A stretch of DNA of 44,432 nucleotides from JANPJV01 sp031425695 (lineage in GTDB: Bacteria > Pseudomonadota > Gammaproteobacteria > Xanthomonadales > SZUA-5). Positions 34,136-42,145 of this stretch are shown one piece after another (position 1 is the stretch's first letter; every line of letters begins with the position of its first letter). A program made the translations under genes and the position numbers. The notes beneath the pieces are model-generated. The model saw only the letters and a program-made list of their open reading frames with translations, was not told the DNA's origin and did not search any database. Where the stretch lies: positions 1 to 44,432 of the forward strand of contig JANPJV010000044.1 in assembly GCA_031425695.1 (NCBI GenBank), given 5' to 3'.

Positions 34136-34396
34136 TCAGGGGGTTTCGGGATTGAACGGGGTGCGACCGGCCGGATCGTGGCCCTTGAGCAGGAGATCCA
34201 CGCGCAGCTCGGCTTCGGTCAATGCTTTCTGGCAGCTTTGATACAACTGCATGCCGCGCTCGAAGGCGATTACCGAATCTTCCAGGCTGAGATCGCCGCG
34301 CTCCATGCGCGACACCAGTCCCTCGAGCGCATCCAGCGATTTCTCGAAATCCGCGATAGCGGGCGCTTGCTGGGTAATTTCTTGGGTCGGGGCCAT
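34136..34396 (-). CDS. xseB: Exodeoxyribonuclease VII small subunit
   Basis: The ATG at 34396 gives 86 residues, the family length. The helical hairpin is FEKSLDALEGLVSRMERGDL and LEDSVIAFERGMQLYQSCQK. XseB binds XseA to form a single-strand-specific nuclease. The longer frame to 34492 reads into a palindromic repeat and is rejected. It is the first gene of an xseB-ispA unit. Confidence 0.93.
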   Translation of the reverse strand: MAPTQEITQQAPAIADFEKSLDALEGLVSRMERGDLSLEDSVIAFERGMQLYQSCQKALTEAELRVDLLLKGHDPAGRTPFNPETP

Positions 34397-34470
34397 GGCG
34401 GCGCAAGTTAACGCAGCGGGGGCGCGGGGGCAAGAGCGGTGTTGGTTGATGTATCGGTCTCGGTTATTTC

Positions 34471-34559
34471 GTAGGTCATGTTGGCCGCGCAAGCGGACTA
34501 CTTGACGCTGCTGTACCAGAACCAGTCAAGCAGACCGCTGCGCGGTCAACATGACCTAC
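34471..34559. repeat. GTAGGTCATGTTG nested-palindrome element (two copies)
   Basis: Direct copy 34471-34507 reads GTAGGTCATGTTGGCCGCGC and AAGCGGACTAC. The inverted copy 34522-34559 contains GACCGC-TGC-GCGGTC before AACATGACCTAC. It lies between the SDR gene and xseB. Confidence 0.88.
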
Positions 34560-34579
34560 GCGAGCCAATCAAAAACCGT

Positions 34580-35380
34580 TCAAGCCCGCTCCGCCTTCGC
34601 AATGTACTTCAGCATTTCCTTGAAGTACTGCGCGGGCCAGTAGCGTTTGAGCCACCAGCGGGCGCGGGTGTCTTTATGGGGGAGGAGGAGGAAGCGGCCG
34701 CGCTCGCTTTCCTCGACGGTGTAGCGGGCGACGCAGGCGGCGTCGATCGGGCTCTGGTCCATGAGCTTGGCGGCGACGTGCTTGACGGCGATGCTTTCGG
34801 GACTGTCGCAGGATTGCAGCAGGTTGGTCTTGAAGAAGCTGGGGCAGAGCACGCTGACGCTGATGCCGAGCGGATGCAGTTCCGCACGCAGGCCTTCCGA
34901 TAGCGCCACCACGGCGGCCTTGGCCACGCCATAGGCGCCAAGGCCGGGCGCGCCGGCGAGGCCGGCGAAGGAGGCGACATTGATCACCCGGCCGCTCCGT
35001 TGCGCTTCCAGCAACGGCACGAACTCACGGACGCCGCGCACCACGCCCATCAGGTTGATGTTGATCGTTCTCTGCCACTCGGCCGCGCTGACCGCGGTGA
35101 TGCGCCCGCCGGACGCGATCCCCGCGTTGTTGACCAGCACGTCGAGCCCATTCCAGGCGCCCATGACCTGCGCGCGCAGCGCGGCCATTGCCGAATCCGA
35201 GCCGACGTCGGCGACCAGCGCCAGATGCCCGCCGCCGGGCAGCAACTTGACCGTCTCTTCGGCGCGGTCGGCATACAGGTCGACTACCGCGACGCGGTCG
35301 CCGCGCCGGGCATAGACCAGCGCGAGCTCGCGGCCAAGGCCGCTGCCAGCGCCGGTAATGAGTACTCGTAAACTTGCCAT
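34580..35380 (-). CDS. Short-chain dehydrogenase/reductase
   Basis: The ATG at 35380 has GGAGG upstream and gives 266 residues. The Rossmann motif is TGAGSGLGRELA, then NNAG (VLVNNAGIASGG), and the catalytic Ser-Tyr-Lys set in VASFAGLAGAPGLGAYGVAKA. The C-terminus LLPHKDTRARWWLKRYWP resembles SDRs of the family that act on lipophilic substrates. It lies 46 bases after a second SDR gene and is probably in the same operon. The substrate is unknown. Confidence 0.88.
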   Translation of the reverse strand: MASLRVLITGAGSGLGRELALVYARRGDRVAVVDLYADRAEETVKLLPGGGHLALVADVGSDSAMAALRAQVMGAWNGLDVLVNNAGIASGGRITAVSAAEWQRTININLMGVVRGVREFVPLLEAQRSGRVINVASFAGLAGAPGLGAYGVAKAAVVALSEGLRAELHPLGISVSVLCPSFFKTNLLQSCDSPESIAVKHVAAKLMDQSPIDAACVARYTVEESERGRFLLLPHKDTRARWWLKRYWPAQYFKEMLKYIAKAERA

Positions 35381-35426
35381 TGGGCCTCCCTCAGACCGCG
35401 ATGGATTCGTCGCACATGGGAGGCAG

Positions 35427-36185
35427 CTAGGCGAGGTACCCGCCGTCCACCGTGATGTGGGTGCCGGTGACATAGCTCGCAGCATCACTGAGCAGGAACA
35501 ACACGGCCGGTGCGATCTCGTTCGGGGCAGCCATGCGCGCCTGCGGGATCAGCGGCATGATCATCTTCAGGATGGCGGGCGACTGCGTGATCGCGCTCGC
35601 GAACTTGGTATCCGTGAGACCCGGCAGCACTGCGTTGACGCGGATCTTGTGCTGCGCGAGCTCTTTCGCCCACGCCTGCGTCATCGACAGGATCGCGGCC
35701 TTCGAGAACGAGTACACGCCTTGACCGTAGGCCGGCCGCAGCGAGTTGACGCTGGCGATGTTGACGATCGAGCCGCCATTGCGCATGCGCTTCGCCGCCT
35801 GCTGGGTCATGTACCAGTAGCCGCGGATATTGACGTCGGCAGTCTTTGCAAAGGCGTCGAGGCTCATGTCGAGCATCGGTCCGAAATACGGATTCGCGGC
35901 CGCATTGTTGACCAGCAGGTCGACGCTGAGCGACTGGCGATCGAGCTCGGCGAAGAGCGCGTCCATCGCCGTGGGCTCGCCGATATGGGCCGCGATCGCA
36001 ATGGCGTCACCGCCGCCTGCGCGAATGTCCGCAGCAACGGTGTCACATACGTCCTGGCGCCGGCTGGAAACGATCACCCGAGCGCCATGCGCCGCGAGCA
36101 GCCGCGCGATCGATTCACCAATCCCTCTGCTGGCCCCGGTCACGAGCGCGGTCTTGCCGGAAAGGTCGAACAGAGGATCAGTCAT
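35427..36185 (-). CDS. Short-chain dehydrogenase/reductase of the DHRS4/FabG type
   Basis: The ATG at 36185 gives 252 residues. Motifs are TGASRGIGESIARLL, VDLLVNNAA, VNIASVNSLRPAYGQGVYSF with the catalytic Tyr followed by SKAAI, and the C-terminal TGTHITVDGGYL. The classical SDR fold is certain; the substrate is not. It is the upstream gene of a two-SDR operon. The longer frame to 36311 reads into a repeat-rich region and is rejected. Confidence 0.9.
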   Translation of the reverse strand: MTDPLFDLSGKTALVTGASRGIGESIARLLAAHGARVIVSSRRQDVCDTVAADIRAGGGDAIAIAAHIGEPTAMDALFAELDRQSLSVDLLVNNAAANPYFGPMLDMSLDAFAKTADVNIRGYWYMTQQAAKRMRNGGSIVNIASVNSLRPAYGQGVYSFSKAAILSMTQAWAKELAQHKIRVNAVLPGLTDTKFASAITQSPAILKMIMPLIPQARMAAPNEIAPAVLFLLSDAASYVTGTHITVDGGYLA

Positions 36186-36269
36186 GGCTTGTCCATCGCG
36201 GGCGGGGAGACCGTGAAGACTCCAACCAGCGGCATCGAGGATGCAAGCGAATCGCGCCGGAGTCGCTGG

Positions 36270-36498
36270 AAGATCAAAGTCAAAAGTTCGACTCAAAGAC
36301 GCAAAGAGCAAAGATCAAAGATCAAAAGTTCAACGCAGAGACGCAGAGACGCAGAGGAAACAAAAGAGAGAAGTGCCATAGAGCAAAGCCAGCATTTTAT
36401 AGATGTGAAGCGAAGCTTTCAGTCTGTGCCATTGATTAAGGACTGTTCGTCGATTTCCTCTCTCTTGCGTCTCTGCGTTGAACGTTTGATCTTTCTCG
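36270..36498. repeat. AACGCAGAGACGCAGAG inverted-repeat element
   Basis: Left arm at about 36270-36372 contains GATCAAAAGTTCAACGCAGA and tandem GACGCAGA units. Right arm 36454-36494 is the complement (CTCTTGCGTCTCTGCGTTGA and AACGTTTGATC). The left arm is partly duplicated (AAAGTCAAAAGTTCGACTCA). It fills most of the 384 bases between the SDR operon and the M35 peptidase gene, which otherwise hold only the terminator at 36518. Confidence 0.85.
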
Positions 36499-36517
36499 GT
36501 TTTCGGGACGCGCCCAC

Positions 36518-36547
36518 AAAAAAGGGCGGCGATTGCTCGCCGCCCTC
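36518..36547 (-). terminator. Rho-independent terminator of the M35 peptidase gene
   Basis: On the minus strand AGGGCGGCGAG-CAA-TCGCCGCCC is followed by TTTTTT. It lies about 22 bases after the stop of the peptidase gene. Confidence 0.92.
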
Positions 36548-36569
36548 TTGATCATCCTGTAACCGCCGA

Positions 36570-37643
36570 TCAGTTCTGGGCGGGCGTGTTCTCGGAGAAG
36601 TATTCGTGGTTGTCGGCGTTGTCGATGGCGCGCTTCGGGTTGGTGCGCGCCAGGTTCTTGGCGGCGGTCTGCCCGTACGCGTGGTCATCGGTGCCGCCGA
36701 GCACGTTGAAGTGGCTCATTTCATGGATGATCGTGCCGCCGCGCGAGTCGGTGCCGGCGTTGGGCGCCGACCAGAATGCATTGCACAGGTAGATGCGGTA
36801 CGGCTGCGTCGGATAGACATACGCATAGGCGCTCGCGGCCGAGGGCATGCAGGCGCAGTCATAGGTCACGGTGAGGTTGTTGAGCGCATTGCTGATGCCC
36901 GAGTAGTGGCTGCGAACCGTGCTGTAGCGAGTCGAGGTATAGGCGCCGAACCAGGTCGTGAAACGCGGCCCCTGCGTACCCGCATTCATGTACGACAGGG
37001 AATTGGTCGCGTAGCTCTTGGCTTGGGTATGCGCACTCGCGAGCCCGCTCTGCTGGGTGGAGCTGCAGTTCGCGTAGGTCGCCGCCTTGGTGAAGGTCAG
37101 CGGGCCTGCGGTCATGCCAAGGGTCGAGTAGTAGGTCGGGGAGCGGCCGACCGAGTAAATCGAGACCGAGTCGGCATCGAGCTGCGCGGCGCCGAGATCG
37201 GCAACGTGACCCTTGACCGTGTCTTCGGCCACCATGTAGGAAAGCTGACCTTCGAAACTGACCGTGTAATTGCCGCTCTGCACCATCTCGTAGGAGGCCG
37301 CGAGATTGACGTCGGCGCTCAAGGTCTGGCCCGGCGCGATCTTGACGAAGTCATCGGCATCCGGGTGGCCCCAGTGGACGACCTTGTCCATGTAGCGCAC
37401 CGGCTGGCCTTTGTAGCTGATCTCAAAGACCGAGCGCGACAGCCCATCGAGCGGCGTTTCCCAACGCAGGACATAGACGCTTTCGGAAGATTGATTGGTG
37501 ATCTGCCAGCGAATGGTTTCGCTCGGCGTGCCTTTGTCGGTCGTCGGCAGCAGCTGCACGCTGAGCGGATTGCCCGCGGCCAGAGCGCTTCCACCGAAAG
37601 CCAGCAACAGGCTTGCAACCAGTCCAGTTAGACGAAGCTTCAT
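36570..37643 (-). CDS. Secreted M35 (deuterolysin/aspzincin) metallopeptidase
   Basis: The ATG at 37643 gives 357 residues. Residues 1-22 are a signal peptide (LTGLVASLLLAFGGSALAA). Residues about 25-175 form a beta-rich domain (IRWQITNQSSESVYVLRWET) as in other bacterial M35 enzymes. The peptidase domain ends with TIIHEMSHFNVLGGTDDHAYG: HExxH plus the GTxDxxYG aspzincin motif with the third zinc ligand Asp. Members cut at lysine or basic residues. It has its own terminator and is probably monocistronic. Confidence 0.92.
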   Translation of the reverse strand: MKLRLTGLVASLLLAFGGSALAAGNPLSVQLLPTTDKGTPSETIRWQITNQSSESVYVLRWETPLDGLSRSVFEISYKGQPVRYMDKVVHWGHPDADDFVKIAPGQTLSADVNLAASYEMVQSGNYTVSFEGQLSYMVAEDTVKGHVADLGAAQLDADSVSIYSVGRSPTYYSTLGMTAGPLTFTKAATYANCSSTQQSGLASAHTQAKSYATNSLSYMNAGTQGPRFTTWFGAYTSTRYSTVRSHYSGISNALNNLTVTYDCACMPSAASAYAYVYPTQPYRIYLCNAFWSAPNAGTDSRGGTIIHEMSHFNVLGGTDDHAYGQTAAKNLARTNPKRAIDNADNHEYFSENTPAQN

Positions 37644-37826
37644 TGATCTTGTCCCCAAAGATGAGTGAGCCCGAACCGGATGGTCGGGCAGCGCCTGTGG
37701 CATCCCCATGCCGCAGCGAACCCCCATTGTCAGCAATGGTTCAGGGAAGTCAAGGTTACAAATTGTGCTGCCGCAGTGCAGCATGGGTCAGTCTTTGGGG
37801 TGGAGCGAAATCCGTAGGCGTGGTCC

Positions 37827-37943
37827 TCTGTGGGAGCGGCCATGGCCGCAAGCTTTTGCTTTGCTTCGCTTCCGTAGCCAAAGCCAAAGCCAAAGCCAAA
37901 GCCAAAGCATCGCAGCCATGGCTGCTCCCACGAATGCACAGAG
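37827..37943. repeat. TGTGGGAGCGGCCATGGCCGC inverted-repeat element with an AGCCAA microsatellite
   Basis: CTCTGTGGGAGCGGCCATGG at the left pairs with GCAGCCATGGCTGCTCCCAC and CACAGAG at the right. The centre holds AGCCAA repeated five times plus AGC (37876-37908). It sits in the 336 bases between the M35 peptidase and folK-like genes, which otherwise show nothing I can assign. Confidence 0.88.
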
Positions 37944-37979
37944 CCCAGCGACACTGAAGTCAATGCTGGTCCCAGCGCC

Positions 37980-38378
37980 TCAGAACCCGCCCAGCAACTC
38001 CGCGATCGGTGCCTGCGCGTAGCTGGCCGAAAACGCCGGCTCATCCCAGACCACCAGCCCGCCATCGATCGCTGCGAGCGCATCAATATCGATCACGCAT
38101 TGCCCCTTGATGGCCGCGGGTCGGGTGCGCCCAAGGCGTGATTCGATGGCGCGCAGACGGAGCTTCAACGCATCGCGGTCGAGCCCGCTGTTGATCAGCA
38201 CGGCCTGGTTGAGATACGGCGCTGCCGTGGCTTCGCCGCTCGCCGCGCTCTGATGACGTGCCGAACAGCGGATGGCGCCGAAGGCCGCACGCAGTTCTTG
38301 CAGGGCCGCGTTCATCTTCATTTCAGCGTCGACATTGCTGCCGATCAGCAACAACACCCAGGGTTGAGTCTCGGTCAC
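37980..38378 (-). CDS. Degenerate HPPK-like (FolK) paralogue
   Basis: GTG start at 38378, three bases after the folB stop, gives 132 residues. It resembles 6-hydroxymethyldihydropterin pyrophosphokinase: LLLIGSNVDAEMKM, YLNQAVLINSGL, LGRTRP and DIDAL with both metal-binding Asp. By eye-alignment with E. coli HPPK, the positions of W89 and R92 are Lys and Cys, and the C-terminal about 25-30 residues, including the FVL-P-L-EIAP stretch, are missing. It may be a non-canonical or inactive paralogue. A full-length folK would be expected elsewhere in the genome. Confidence 0.72.
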   Translation of the reverse strand: MTETQPWVLLLIGSNVDAEMKMNAALQELRAAFGAIRCSARHQSAASGEATAAPYLNQAVLINSGLDRDALKLRLRAIESRLGRTRPAAIKGQCVIDIDALAAIDGGLVVWDEPAFSASYAQAPIAELLGGF

Positions 38379-38381
38379 GGC

Positions 38382-38783
38382 TCAATCGTTGAAACGATCT
38401 TCGGCCGCCTGCGCGGCGTCGAGCATTTCGCGGTCCATCTCGACGCGCACCGCAATCTCCGCCGGGAGCAGGCCGGCAATGCTTTTCCACGCCGTCAGCG
38501 ACAGGCTGCGCAGCGGAAAGCGCCGCATCAGTTCGCAGCCCAGTTCGTAGGTGAACCGCTCGAGCAAGTCGGCCTGCTGCGATTGCCCGAAGCGGCGCGC
38601 GCTCGCACAGACCTCGTCGTAGTCGACGGTGTCGGCCAGGGCATCGGTGCGCGCAGCGCGGCGCGCGTCCAGTCGCAGCTCGAGATCGAGCTTGAGCGCC
38701 TGCGTGCCTTGTTTCTCATGCTCGTAGACGCCAATCACGGTGTCCACGCGCAGGTTCTTGATCAGGATCGTGGTCAGGCTCAC
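38382..38783 (-). CDS. folB: Dihydroneopterin aldolase
   Basis: FolB converts dihydroneopterin to 6-hydroxymethyldihydropterin in folate synthesis. GTG at 38783 (VSLTTILIKNLRVDTVIGVY), 133 residues, 17 bases after the tsaD stop. Family motifs are the early IGVYEHEKQ with the active-site Glu, TVDYDEV, and LLERFTYELGCELMRRFP. A longer frame to 38858 overlaps tsaD and is rejected. It is followed by the HPPK-like gene. Confidence 0.9.
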   Translation of the reverse strand: MSLTTILIKNLRVDTVIGVYEHEKQGTQALKLDLELRLDARRAARTDALADTVDYDEVCASARRFGQSQQADLLERFTYELGCELMRRFPLRSLSLTAWKSIAGLLPAEIAVRVEMDREMLDAAQAAEDRFND

Positions 38784-38799
38784 GGGATGGACACCACAG

Positions 38800-39816
38800 T
38801 CAGGAAGGAGCGATGAGCTCGGCGAGCTCGCGGCGGGGCGTGGCGCGGATGCGGGCATCCTCGCGCTCGCCGGCGACCAGCCGGAGCGCGCCAGCCAGCG
38901 CGATCATGGCACCGTTGTCGGTGCAGAACTCGGTGCGCGGGAAGAACACGCTGGCGCCGCGCTGCTCGGCGACCGCCTGTAGACGCGCACGCAGGCGTTG
39001 GTTGGCGCCAACGCCGCCGGCGACCACCAGCCGCTGGCGGCCGCTCGCCGCAAGCGCGCGCTCGCATTTCCAGATCAGCGTATCCACCACCGCCTCCTCG
39101 AATGCGCGCGCGATATGCGCATCCTCGGTGCGGCTTGTCCCTTGCGCCTGGATTTTCAGCATGACTTGGGTCTTGAGGCCGCTGAAGCTGAAATCCAGGG
39201 TCGGCCGATCGGTGAGCGGGCGCGAAAAGCGCATGCGCGTCGGATCACCGCGCTCGGCGAGGCGCGCGAGCGCCGGGCCGCCGGGGTAGCCCAGGCCCAG
39301 CAGTTTCGCAGTCTTGTCGAAGGCTTCGCCGGCAGCGTCATCGAGGGTGTCGCCCAGCAACTGATAGCGCCCGAGCCCGACCACATCCATCAGCAGGCTG
39401 TGGCCGCCCGACACGATCAAGGCCAGGAACGGGAATTCCGGCGCGGGATCCTCCAACAGCGGTGCCAGGAGATGGCCTTCGAGGTGATGCACGCCAAGCG
39501 CCGGAATATCCAATGCGAACGCGAGGGTCTTGGCAAATGTCGCGCCGGTCAACAGCGCGCCAATCAGGCCCGGACCCTCGGTGTAGGCAATCGCGTCGAG
39601 GTCACGACGCGTCAGCGCAGCGTCCGCAAGAACCTGCTCGGTGAGCGGCACCAGCCGCTGCACATGGTCGCGCGAGGCCAGCTCCGGGACCACGCCGCCA
39701 TAGTCGGCATGCAGCGCGACCTGGCTGTGCAGGGCATGCGCGAGCAGACCGCGCTCGCTGTCATAGACGGCAATCCCGGTCTCGTCGCAGCTGGTTTCAA
39801 CCCCCAATACACGCAT
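38800..39816 (-). CDS. tsaD: tRNA N6-adenosine threonylcarbamoyltransferase TsaD
   Basis: TsaD transfers the threonylcarbamoyl group in synthesis of t6A37 of ANN-decoding tRNAs. 338 residues. MRVLGVETSCDETGIAVYD is the N-terminal signature. The metal-binding HHLEGHLLA is near residue 110, then LALIVSGGHSLLM and the late FPRTEFCTDNGAMIALAG. It is divergent from rpsU across about 80 bases. Confidence 0.97.
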   Translation of the reverse strand: MRVLGVETSCDETGIAVYDSERGLLAHALHSQVALHADYGGVVPELASRDHVQRLVPLTEQVLADAALTRRDLDAIAYTEGPGLIGALLTGATFAKTLAFALDIPALGVHHLEGHLLAPLLEDPAPEFPFLALIVSGGHSLLMDVVGLGRYQLLGDTLDDAAGEAFDKTAKLLGLGYPGGPALARLAERGDPTRMRFSRPLTDRPTLDFSFSGLKTQVMLKIQAQGTSRTEDAHIARAFEEAVVDTLIWKCERALAASGRQRLVVAGGVGANQRLRARLQAVAEQRGASVFFPRTEFCTDNGAMIALAGALRLVAGEREDARIRATPRRELAELIAPS

Positions 39817-39819
39817 GCT

Positions 39820-39849
39820 TTGATCGATTGGCCATTTACAGGTTATGAT
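39820..39849 (+). promoter_or_regulatory. Sigma-70 promoter of rpsU
   Basis: TTGATC at 39820-39825, 18 bases, then TATGAT at 39844-39849. The start codon of rpsU follows at 39900. The -35 element begins just four bases beyond the tsaD start, so the two promoters may overlap. Confidence 0.6.
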
Positions 39850-39899
39850 TGTGGGCTCGCTGGACGACAGGCGCCAGCGGAGTCACCCACGGAGTATTC

Positions 39900-40115
39900 A
39901 TGCCCAACGTTAAAATCCGCGAAAACGAACCCTTCGAATTTGCACTGCGCCGTTTCAAGCGCTCGTGTGAAAAGGCTGGCGTACTGAGTGAAGTGCGCCG
40001 CCGCGAGTTCTACGAGAAGCCGACCCAGGAGCGCAAGCGCAAGCTCGCCGCGGCGGTCAAGCGCAACCTGCGTCGCGTTTCGCGCGACGTGACCAAGCGG
40101 CAGCGCATGTACTGA
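39900..40115 (+). CDS. rpsU: 30S ribosomal protein S21
   Basis: The ATG at 39900 with GGAG upstream gives 71 residues, the family length. The sequence begins MPNVKIRENEPFEFALRRFK and ends DVTKRQRMY, close to Xanthomonas S21. It is the first gene of the rpsU-yqeY macromolecular synthesis region; dnaG and rpoD are not directly downstream here. Confidence 0.98.
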   Translation: MPNVKIRENEPFEFALRRFKRSCEKAGVLSEVRRREFYEKPTQERKRKLAAAVKRNLRRVSRDVTKRQRMY

Positions 40116-40130
40116 AGCTTCGCTTGCGCG

Positions 40131-40262
40131 GTTCGAAAAAACCGTAGCGAGCGGGACGAGAGCAAGGCGCACCGCGCGCAGGAACCGGAGTGAACTTCAG
40201 TTCATGAGGCTTCCGAGCACGGAGCAACGCAGCTATCGGCACGCGTAGTAGGTTTTTCGAAT
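40131..40262. repeat. Element bounded by GGTTCGAAAAAACC / GGTTTTTCGAATC
   Basis: The ends GGTTCGAAAAAACC at about 40131 and GGTTTTTCGAATC at about 40251-40263 are near inverted repeats. Internal arms also pair: AGCAAGGCGCACCGCGC, CAGGAACCGG and GAACTTCAGTTC at the centre. The body (GAGCACGGAGCAACGCAGC) resembles a sequence I recall from other proteobacterial intergenic regions; that recollection is unchecked. It lies between rpsU and the yqeY-like gene. Confidence 0.72.
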
Positions 40263-40301
40263 CGCGGTCCGGCGCCTGTCGCCCGGATGATTGGAGTTTC
40301 C

Positions 40302-40334
40302 TGATGCCGTCGACGGGATACCGTCGGCGGCATT
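40302..40334 (+). other. Hairpin upstream of the yqeY-like gene
   Basis: ATGCCG-TCGACGG-GATA-CCGTCGG-CGGCAT forms a strong stem, followed by TTTGTCGTG. It is either a weak terminator after rpsU or a leader structure. It contains an ATG with its own ribosome site (GGAGTTTCCTG) in frame with the downstream gene. Confidence 0.55.
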
Positions 40335-40366
40335 TGTCGTGTTTCAGAGAAGAATTGGAGTTCCCC

Positions 40367-40828
40367 ATGAGTCTCAAAGAACGTCTCGCAGACGATATGA
40401 AGGCCGCGATGAAGGGCGGTTTCGTCGAGCGCCGCGACACCGTGCGCCTGATCCAGTCTGCGATCAAGCAAGTCGAGATCGACACCCGCACCGATCCCAC
40501 CAAGCCGGTGAGCCTGGATGACACTCAGGTGCTCGCCGTGCTCGAGAAAATGCTCAAGCAGCGCCGCGATTCCATCCAGCAGTTTGAAGCCGCGCAGCGC
40601 CAGGATCTCGCCGACAAGGAGAAATCCGAAGTCGCGATCATCGAGGCCTATATGCCCGCACGCCTCGATGACGCTGAAGTCGATGCCATCATCAAGGAAG
40701 CCATCGCAGAATCCGGCGCCACCAGCGCTCGCGACATGGGCAAGGTCATGGCCCTGGTCAAGACCAAGGCTGCCGGCCGGGCCGACATGCAGGCACTGAG
40801 CGGGTTGGTCAAGGCGGCGCTGGGATAG
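40367..40828 (+). CDS. GatB/YqeY domain protein
   Basis: The ATG at 40367 has GGAG and gives 153 residues, the usual YqeY length. MSLKERLADDMKAAMKGGFV opens the helical domain. RDTVRLIQSAIKQVEID, YMPARLDDAEVDAII and GKVMALVKTKAAGRADMQAL follow the family. YqeY proteins share the tail domain of the GatB amidotransferase subunit; the role of the stand-alone form is not settled. It follows rpsU, a conserved neighbour. Confidence 0.92.
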   Translation: MSLKERLADDMKAAMKGGFVERRDTVRLIQSAIKQVEIDTRTDPTKPVSLDDTQVLAVLEKMLKQRRDSIQQFEAAQRQDLADKEKSEVAIIEAYMPARLDDAEVDAIIKEAIAESGATSARDMGKVMALVKTKAAGRADMQALSGLVKAALG

Positions 40829-40845
40829 GTCTGCGATGCTCTGAC

Positions 40846-40984
40846 GCAGGTCACGTTGCACCCGCGTTGAGTCGATCAAGCGAATCAACCCGTCGGGTGC
40901 CACGTGACATCTCGAACGTCACGTAGCGCCCGAAGCTGTTTTCTCTACCCGTCAACCACCGCGCGGGCGCAACGTGACCTACGG
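40846..40984. repeat. Decayed GTAGGTCATGTTG-type element
   Basis: CGCAGGTCACGTTGCACCCG at the left and GCGGGCGCAACGTGACCTAC at the right echo the outer frame of the family at 24541. Further CACGTGACAT and ACGTCACGTAG fragments lie between, but the pairing is poor. This looks like an old, diverged member. It lies upstream of accA. Confidence 0.5.
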
Positions 40985-41047
40985 GGATCCCCCGTCCCCT
41001 AGCAACCCCGGTGCTATCCTGCCGCGCTCTGTAATATTTCCTTAGCG

Positions 41048-42007
41048 ATGAATCCTTCGTTTCTCGACTTCGAACAACCGATCGCCGAACTGGAAGCCAA
41101 GATCCAGGAGCTGCGCTTTGCCGGGCAGGGCAATGCGCTGAACATCGAAGAAGAGATCGGCAAGCTCAAGGAAAAGTGCCGGGTCAAGACCGAGGCGATC
41201 TTCGCCAATCTGTCCCCGTGGCAGGTCTCCCAGCTCGCGCGGCATCCGCTGCGGCCGCACACGGTCGACTACCTGCCGCTGATCTTCGACGAGTTCCACG
41301 AGCTCAAGGGTGATCGGCATTTCGGCGACGACGCCGCGATCATCGGTGGGCTCGCGCGGATTGCCGGGCGGTCGGTGATGTTCATTGGCCAGGAGAAGGG
41401 CCGCGACACCAAGGACAAGGTGCGCCGCAATTTCGGCATGCCGCGCCCCGAGGGCTATCGCAAATCGCAGCGGCTGCTGCAGATGGCCGAACGCTTCGGC
41501 CTGCCGGTGTTGACCTTCATCGATACGCCGGGTGCCTACCCGGGCGTCGGCGCGGAGGAGCGCGGCCAGTCGGAGGCGATCGCCAAAAGCCTGGAGGTCA
41601 TGGCCGAGCTGCGCGTGCCGGTGGTCTGCACGGTGATTGGAGAAGGCGGCTCCGGCGGTGCACTCGCCATCGGGGTCGGCGATCGCACCCTGATGCTCGA
41701 ATATGCGATCTATTCGGTCATCAGCCCGGAAGGTTGCGCATCCATCCTCTGGAAGAGCGCCGAACGAGCACGCGAAGCCGCCGACGCGCTTGGCATCACT
41801 TCGGCGCGGTTGTTGCAGCTCGGCCTCATCGACCAGATCGTGCGCGAGCCGGCTGGTGGCGCGCATCGCGATACCGCGGTCATGGCTGCGAGTTTGAAAG
41901 AGGCGCTGCTGCGCTCCCTCGACGGCCTCGAGCGCATCGAGCCCGGCAGCCTGGTCGAATCGCGCTACCGTCGCCTGCGCGGCTACGGTTCGCACAAGGT
42001 CGAGTAG
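41048..42007 (+). CDS. accA: Acetyl-CoA carboxylase carboxyltransferase subunit alpha
   Basis: AccA transfers carboxyl from biotin to acetyl-CoA in fatty acid synthesis with AccD. 319 residues. MNPSFLDFEQPIAELEAKIQ opens the protein. FANLSPWQVSQLARHPLRP, GRSVMFIGQEKGRDTKD, FGMPRPEGYRKSQRL, FIDTPGAYPGVGAEERGQSE and the oxyanion segment GEGGSGGALAIGVGDR match the family. Confidence 0.97.
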   Translation: MNPSFLDFEQPIAELEAKIQELRFAGQGNALNIEEEIGKLKEKCRVKTEAIFANLSPWQVSQLARHPLRPHTVDYLPLIFDEFHELKGDRHFGDDAAIIGGLARIAGRSVMFIGQEKGRDTKDKVRRNFGMPRPEGYRKSQRLLQMAERFGLPVLTFIDTPGAYPGVGAEERGQSEAIAKSLEVMAELRVPVVCTVIGEGGSGGALAIGVGDRTLMLEYAIYSVISPEGCASILWKSAERAREAADALGITSARLLQLGLIDQIVREPAGGAHRDTAVMAASLKEALLRSLDGLERIEPGSLVESRYRRLRGYGSHKVE

Positions 42008-42022
42008 CGCGATAGAACGAAC

Positions 42023-42110
42023 GTAGGTCATGTTGACCGCGCAGCGGTCTACTTGACGACTCTCCGTGAAAGGCCGTCAAGTAGTCTGCTTCGCAGACAA
42101 CATGACCTAC
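42023..42110. repeat. GTAGGTCATGTTGACC nested-palindrome element (two copies)
   Basis: Direct copy 42023-42058 has inner stem GACCGC / GCGGTC. Inverted copy 42074-42110 has GTCTGC / GCAGAC. Both keep the GTAGGTCATGTT / CTACTTGACG frame. It lies between accA and tilS, and the tilS frame runs back into it. Confidence 0.92.
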
Positions 42111-42145
42111 GAAAGCACTTGCGCCCAAGCCCTCATCTCAACGAC

